Source: CAVPTL01 sp963708725 (GTDB taxonomy: Bacteria; Actinomycetota; Thermoleophilia; Gaiellales; JAICJC01). Taken from it: a stretch of 64,000 nt of DNA. Positions within the stretch are counted from its first letter, which is position 1. Each line of letters begins with the position of its first letter. Both the position numbers and the translations under genes were made by a program. Below the pieces are notes generated by a model. The model saw only the letters and a program-made list of their open reading frames with translations. It did not search any database and was not told the origin of the DNA. Location of the stretch: the NCBI GenBank assembly GCA_963708725.1, contig CAVPTL010000014.1, forward strand, positions 518,009-582,008. Reading direction: 5' to 3'. Positions 62,652 through 64,000 of this stretch are shown one piece after another.

Positions 62652-64000
62652 TCGAGCTCATCCTCTACGACGATCTTGGCCGACACGTTCGGCTTCGGCG
62701 CCGCCGAGCCGGACACCGGTGCGGGCGTCGAGGACCTCGATCTCGACGGTGGTGTCGCGCTCAAGGTTGGCGGTCACCTGGAAGGTGAGCACCGGGGTGG
62801 GCCGTCCGCCCGGAGAGCCACCGAACCCGTGGCCGGCGTCGTAACCGTCGCCAGACACGACCCGAGCGACAACGTCGCTTCCCTTCGCCCCCTTGGCGAC
62901 CACTCGCACCGTGATCTCGCTTGTGAACAGGTCGCCGGTGAAACCCACAGTGGCCGCGAACGCGCCGGTCGTAATGCGTCCGCCCGCGATCGAAACATCT
63001 ACCTGGAGCTGCTTCGGGGCCGGCGCTGGTTCGGTGTCGACGACGATCACCGGGACGACCAGCTCCTGTGGCGAGAGCCCGCCGTGGAAGAACTGCTTCG
63101 AGCCGCCCGCTCTGAACACGGCGAGCCCTCGCGGCACGATCAGGTCGAGGTCGCTCGGACGCCAGTCGATGCCAGCGACACGCGCAGCGTGCTCTCAGTT
63201 GTCGACGCGCCCTTGCCGACCCATCCGCGGCGATGGAGTCGCCGTGCCCCCCGCTGGCGGGTCGATGGTTCGGGCGTCGCCAACTGACTGGCTGAGCGCG
63301 AGGAAGCCGCGTGGTCGGCTATGACGATACGCCGAACACCGACTTGCCCGAGTTTGGCCACGGCGTTGGCTAGGTCCTGTTTGATCGCGTCGAACTGTGG
63401 CCACGCGGCACTCAACAAGCCCGACTCGCCTGCAGCGTCAATCTCCTGACTACGCACAAGGATCAGATCAGCACCTCACCGCCCTGGCCGACTGCCTCCG
63501 CCTGCTGACTGATTGCTCCAAGATCGAGATTCGCGACCCTGCCATGCGCCGCCCGCAGGCCCTCGACGCGGTGTTCGACTGTCGCTACCGAACGCTCGCC
63601 AATGACAACTTGCAGCTTGCCGGCTTCGAGACCAACGGTGAGTTTCGCTGCTGCCGACGGCATCAGATTAGCCATTCCGACGCGAGTGATCGTTGGGCCA
63701 GCTGCAATGGTTGCTGCTAGCACCAGGTTCTGCGTAATATCGCGTCTGATTGCGTCGGCCAGTTCGGAACCGAGTTCGTAACGAAGCGCATCGACCCACA
63801 CGTAGGCCGTGAGTCCATCGCTGTCCCTGACGAGCTCGTCGTGAATGGCCCTGCGTCAGCTGAGAGACGCCGTTTAGGCCGTCGGCGATAATGGCGGCGG
63901 TCGTCACGTGGAGAAGCAGGTCGAGCCACGCATCGTAGCTTCTGCGAGCATTGATCACGTGCTGTTCGAGATCGCCGTACGACGACAGTGCACCGCGGGC
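62648..64000 (-). pseudogene. pglZ: BREX phosphatase-domain protein PglZ, C-terminal part, frame broken, runs off the window
   Basis: The gene enters from the right edge. Pieces in order: VINARRSYDAWLDLLLHVTT; AYVWVDALRYELGSELADAI (the PglZ core VDALRYE), PTITRVGMANLMPSAA; RRIVIADH then GFLALSQS; RRWVGKGAS; RGLAVFRAGGSKQFFHGGLS then PQELVVPVIVV. The last two are the PglZ C-terminal signature. With one shift the end reads NVSAKIVVEDELE and a TGA overlapping the brxL ATG. PglZ is the universal BREX gene, and pglZ-brxL is the 3' order of type 1 BREX. brxA, brxB, brxC and pglX would lie beyond 64000. Confidence 0.85.

Overview
This is a high-GC bacterial chromosome segment, most likely from an F420-using actinobacterium (a Thermoleophilia/Solirubrobacterales-type soil lineage is a guess). 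The support is two adjacent F420-type oxidoreductase genes, many GTG starts, dense head-to-tail packing with GTGA/ATGA overlaps, and PadR, GntR, IclR and ECF-sigma regulators. I recognised no tRNA, rRNA, CRISPR array or transposase. No gene-free gap exceeds 300 bases.

Layout. 1-3.8 kb: a sugar-acid (2-keto-3-deoxy-gluconate type) module with an isomerase end, KDPG aldolase, KDG kinase, GntR regulator and a GATase-like protein. 3.8-11.7 kb: single genes and small stress-type units (secreted TIG-repeat protein, DHFR-like reductase and MFS pump, ECF sigma with SnoaL tail, STAS, VOC, CBS, DUF1348, two F420 enzymes). 11.7-21.8 kb: an amine/amino-acid catabolic operon (APH-kinase/aminotransferase fusion, FAD oxidoreductase, FluG-like amidohydrolase, APC permease, glutamine-synthetase-like ligase, M20 peptidase) divergent from an RpiR regulator. 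21.9-32.5 kb: a second catabolic region with parallel content (M20 peptidase, RidA, SDR, D-threonine-aldolase-like enzyme, GntR, FAD oxidoreductase, cyclase, APC permease, metallophosphoesterase, RraA).

32.5-45.8 kb is a candidate integrated catabolic island. It lies exactly between two copies of a perfect 59-bp direct repeat, one of which is the 3' end of the RraA-like gene. Inside are a ceramidase-like hydrolase, a D-aminoacylase, an aminotransferase, a complete peptide-type ABC transporter, an IclR regulator, two SDRs and an M24 peptidase. Two tandem IclR-type operator candidates sit in the divergent promoter. The likely job is uptake and breakdown of N-acylated amino compounds or peptides.

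45.9-64 kb holds poorly characterised and defence-type genes: PadR with a partner membrane protein, an ARPP-1/nuclease-like pair, a sigma-HTH-ImmA/IrrE regulatory cassette, a frame-broken PD-(D/E)XK-like gene, MerR-DUF433, an HD hydrolase overlapping a 1099-residue TM0106-type nuclease-helicase, and DUF3800. The right edge holds the 3' end of a BREX cluster, pglZ followed by brxL. This BrxL appears to have an AlbA_2 (Schlafen-like) domain where the Lon-like domain normally follows the AAA+ core. I consider it the most interesting item in the window.

A caution applies to several blocks (31.4, 33-43, 44.8, 54.4-55.4 and 60.6-64 kb). Genes there are broken by many single-base indels, often in short homopolymers, while neighbouring genes are intact. 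This looks more like consensus error than decay, so those products are reconstructed across frames. Separately, a family of perfect palindromes with a GGTGCC-W-GGCACC core recurs at four places in the first 22 kb and overlaps stop codons.
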